A stretch of DNA of 6,104 nt from Bdellovibrionaceae bacterium UBA2466 (GTDB lineage Bacteria; Bdellovibrionota; FAC87; UBA2466), in assembly GCA_002342225.1 (NCBI GenBank), contig DDPO01000082.1, forward strand, positions 6,586 through 12,689, read 5' to 3'. Of this stretch, positions 4,221 through 6,104 are shown in pieces (the stretch's first letter is position 1; each line of letters begins with the position of its first letter). The position numbers and the translations under genes are program-made. The notes below the pieces were generated by a model. It had not been told where the DNA came from. It searched no databases and saw only the letters and a program-made list of their open reading frames with translations.

Positions 4221-6104
4221 TTATGCAGTGACTTGCTTTTTAACCACACTTTGGAACTTCGTTTGTAGCCAGAGAGCAAAGGCCACCACTAGAAGAATCG
4301 ATTGAGGGACTAAGTTTTCAAGGCTTGGATAAATTCCAAGCCATTCAATTCTAAAGTTTCCAGCAATAATCGTTTGGGATATAAACCCAGCCTCTTGAAA
4401 AGCATGTACCGATTTACCTGTGAGTATAAAAGCTAAAAAAAGCATCATCAAAGACGACACTGTAAAAAGTTGCTTCAAGGGAAGTCTTGCGCTGTATTTC
4501 ATAATCACGCTAGAAGCTACGACTACTGCCAAAAGAGCTGTCGCCACTCCCAGTCCCAAAGCCATATCCTGCCCAGGGGATTCAATAAGAAGAGCTCTTA
4601 AGAAAAGTACCGTTTCAAAAGCTTCTCGAAAAACGCCCATGAAAGACACCACCGCTAAACCCAATAGTTTTTTATTATCAAGTGCGGATTTCACCATTTC
4701 ATTGATAAAATTTCTCCATTTTCCTATTTCTGTTTTGCGGTGGAGCCAATAGCCAAAGTACAAGAGCACAACAACCCCAAGTAAAGAGATGCTTCCTTCA
4801 AGAACCTCTCTTCTCAGGCCTGAAACACCTACAACCCACCCCGAAAAAACCCAGCACAAAAGACCTACACCGAAGGCCGAAAGCCAACCCGCATGAATAA
4901 AATAAATAGCCCGCACGTTTCCCAAATTACGGACAATTCCCAGCAGAGTAATGATGAGTAGAGCAGACTCTAGAGCTTCTCTTATAAAAATTCCTCCGGC
5001 CATCGTGTAGGTCACCCAAAAAGAAGAGGGTTTTGTCGCCAACACTTCTCTAGCATCGACAAGAAGCTGCTGAGTATTTTTAAATTCTTTTTCTAGATCT
5101 CCGACAGTTACTCGCTCATCAATCTTTCTTCTAAAAGTAGATAGCGCTTGCTCAAGCTTGACAGTGAACTCAGGATTGTTGAGCCTTAGCTTAGGCTCTA
5201 GAGGCTCAATGCCGTCAAGGTAAGCTGAAATCGCTTTGGTTTTAGCAAGTTCAAATTTATTATCTTTGAAAGCATCGAAAGCAGCTTTCAAAGTGTCTTC
5301 GGTGAGAGCTATTAATGACGACTGACTACCCTCGCTCACTTCAAAAGTACGAGCTAAAGACAAGGCCGATTGAGTTTTAGAGGGATCTTTTTCCGACAAA
5401 GCTTTCAGTTCAACATCCGATAAAGAGGCCACTTGAGCTAAAGTCCATGGATGAGAGATCACTTCCGGAGATGCTTTGCCTTCGTGTCTAAGAGAGGACA
5501 AATAGAAAGCAAGATCCCAAGTCTCTTTTTCAGAAATCGAATTAAAAGCTGACATCGCAGTTCCTGGGACGCCCAAACGGATCGCATTAAAATACTGAAA
5601 AGGGGAGATCGAGTCATTTTTCGCATCTAAGAAGTTCGTGGGCTTTGGATCAAAGTTTCCACTTGAGGGGCCATCGCCTCGGCCCGTGGGACCATGGCAC
5701 TGAGCACAGTTCTGAGAAAAAACTTCTTTACCGTGTTGAATATTAGGCCACTTTTCAGGGGCATTTGGAAGCGAAGAAATTTTAAAAACCTCTTGTTTCA
5801 GTTCGCTAGCTAACTTTTGAATCTGGTCAAAAGGGGCTTTGTTATCGACCAGTGTTTTAAGACGACTCAGCCCGAGCGTTAAAGGAGTCGAAGAAATTAA
5901 TCGCTGCTCGCGTCGAGAGAGCTCAATCATAGTTTGAGTGAACTCTTTTTGTTCGGCATATTCAAATGAGTTTACTATTTTTCCGTTTTGAACAGCTCCG
6001 CCATAATCAGATCCGACATAATTCAACAAGTGAATCAAGCTTCGGGAAGTGTCTATTAAATTATTTCCCAATGCGATTGAAGTTAAAAACAGGAGCCATC
6101 CGAG
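4221..6104 (-). CDS. Cytochrome c/FTR1-family iron permease fusion, 5' end missing (runs off right edge)
   Basis: This is a predicted high-affinity iron uptake permease. The frame is open to position 6104, and the first visible residues, LGWLLFLTSIALG, look like the end of a signal peptide, so the true start lies outside the window. Numbering visible residues from the edge: a family-typical N-terminal stretch (about 20-60, with IHLLNYVGSDYGGAV), then a mono-heme cytochrome c domain with CAQCH (133-137, bases 5694-5708) and probable axial Met184 in GTAMSAF, then a helical periplasmic linker (about 210-355), then the FTR1 membrane domain with about seven segments. The membrane domain carries the two iron-binding motifs REALE (375-379) and REAFE (493-497), plus GKSVHAFQEAGFI near the end. 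FTR1 proteins fused to an N-terminal cytochrome c are an established bacterial architecture. The heme probably supports the iron redox step, with the acidic motifs carrying Fe3+ (inference). No partner iron genes are visible in the window. Confidence 0.92.
   Translation of the reverse strand, partial: LGWLLFLTSIALGNNLIDTSRSLIHLLNYVGSDYGGAVQNGKIVNSFEYAEQKEFTQTMIELSRREQRLISSTPLTLGLSRLKTLVDNKAPFDQIQKLASELKQEVFKISSLPNAPEKWPNIQHGKEVFSQNCAQCHGPTGRGDGPSSGNFDPKPTNFLDAKNDSISPFQYFNAIRLGVPGTAMSAFNSISEKETWDLAFYLSSLRHEGKASPEVISHPWTLAQVASLSDVELKALSEKDPSKTQSALSLARTFEVSEGSQSSLIALTEDTLKAAFDAFKDNKFELAKTKAISAYLDGIEPLEPKLRLNNPEFTVKLEQALSTFRRKIDERVTVGDLEKEFKNTQQLLVDAREVLATKPSSFWVTYTMAGGIFIREALESALLIITLLGIVRNLGNVRAIYFIHAGWLSAFGVGLLCWVFSGWVVGVSGLRREVLEGSISLLGVVVLLYFGYWLHRKTEIGKWRNFINEMVKSALDNKKLLGLAVVSFMGVFREAFETVLFLRALLIESPGQDMALGLGVATALLAVVVASSVIMKYSARLPLKQLFTVSSLMMLFLAFILTGKSVHAFQEAGFISQTIIAGNFRIEWLGIYPSLENLVPQSILLVVAFALWLQTKFQSVVKKQVTA

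Noticed and set aside
4420..4752. Plus-strand open frame of 110 codons
   Set aside because: It is antisense to the FTR1 membrane domain, basic and low in complexity, with no motif.
5179..5209. Inverted repeat TTGAGCCT ... AGGCTCAA (8-bp arms, 15-base loop), with a competing inner 6-bp hairpin at 5181-5198
   Set aside because: It lies inside the coding sequence of the iron permease linker, lacks a T-run, and is explained by repeated Leu/Glu/Pro codons. No regulatory role can be supported.

Overview
The window comes from a Gram-negative bacterium. It carries an outer-membrane-type lipoprotein signal, an outer-membrane barrel protein with a C-terminal Phe, and a periplasmic c-type cytochrome domain. 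Base composition is moderately AT-rich by eye (low-to-mid 40s % GC, not computed). The Ig-like repeat type of the lipoprotein ([13 protein letters not shown]..., [11 protein letters not shown]) and the general gene mix recall predatory or related deltaproteobacteria such as Bdellovibrionota. This placement is tentative, since no rRNA or other marker gene is present.

Layout. (1) Positions 1-1371, minus strand: a two-gene operon. A 207-aa predicted outer-membrane beta-barrel (748-1371) is followed after 12 bases by a lipoprotein with tandem Ig-like domains (1-735), which runs off the left edge. (2) Positions 1372-1462: a 91-bp divergent control region with a good sigma70-like promoter to the left, an extended -10 promoter to the right, and two short inverted repeats. 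(3) Positions 1463-4212, plus strand: a two-gene operon of a class I SAM-dependent methyltransferase with an unassigned C-terminal half (531 aa) and a GT4-family glycosyltransferase (381 aa), 8 bases apart. (4) Positions 4221-6104, minus strand: a cytochrome c/FTR1-type iron permease fusion. Its 5' end lies beyond the right edge, and it converges on the glycosyltransferase with only 8 bases between the stop codons.

How the genes may work together. The barrel and the Ig-repeat lipoprotein are translationally close and both probably act at the outer membrane. The lipoprotein looks like a surface or periplasmic structural or adhesion protein. The methyltransferase and glycosyltransferase probably modify the same glycan or other cell-envelope substrate in the cytoplasm, but the substrate is not identifiable from the sequence. 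The iron permease is a separate function: its heme domain probably handles Fe2+/Fe3+ electron transfer for uptake through the membrane domain.

No mobile element, CRISPR array, tRNA or rRNA was seen, and no gene-free stretch exceeds 91 bases. Nothing here is clearly a new system. The points most worth a second look are the unassigned C-terminal half of the methyltransferase, the probable leaderless start of that gene, and the barrel/Ig-lipoprotein pair.
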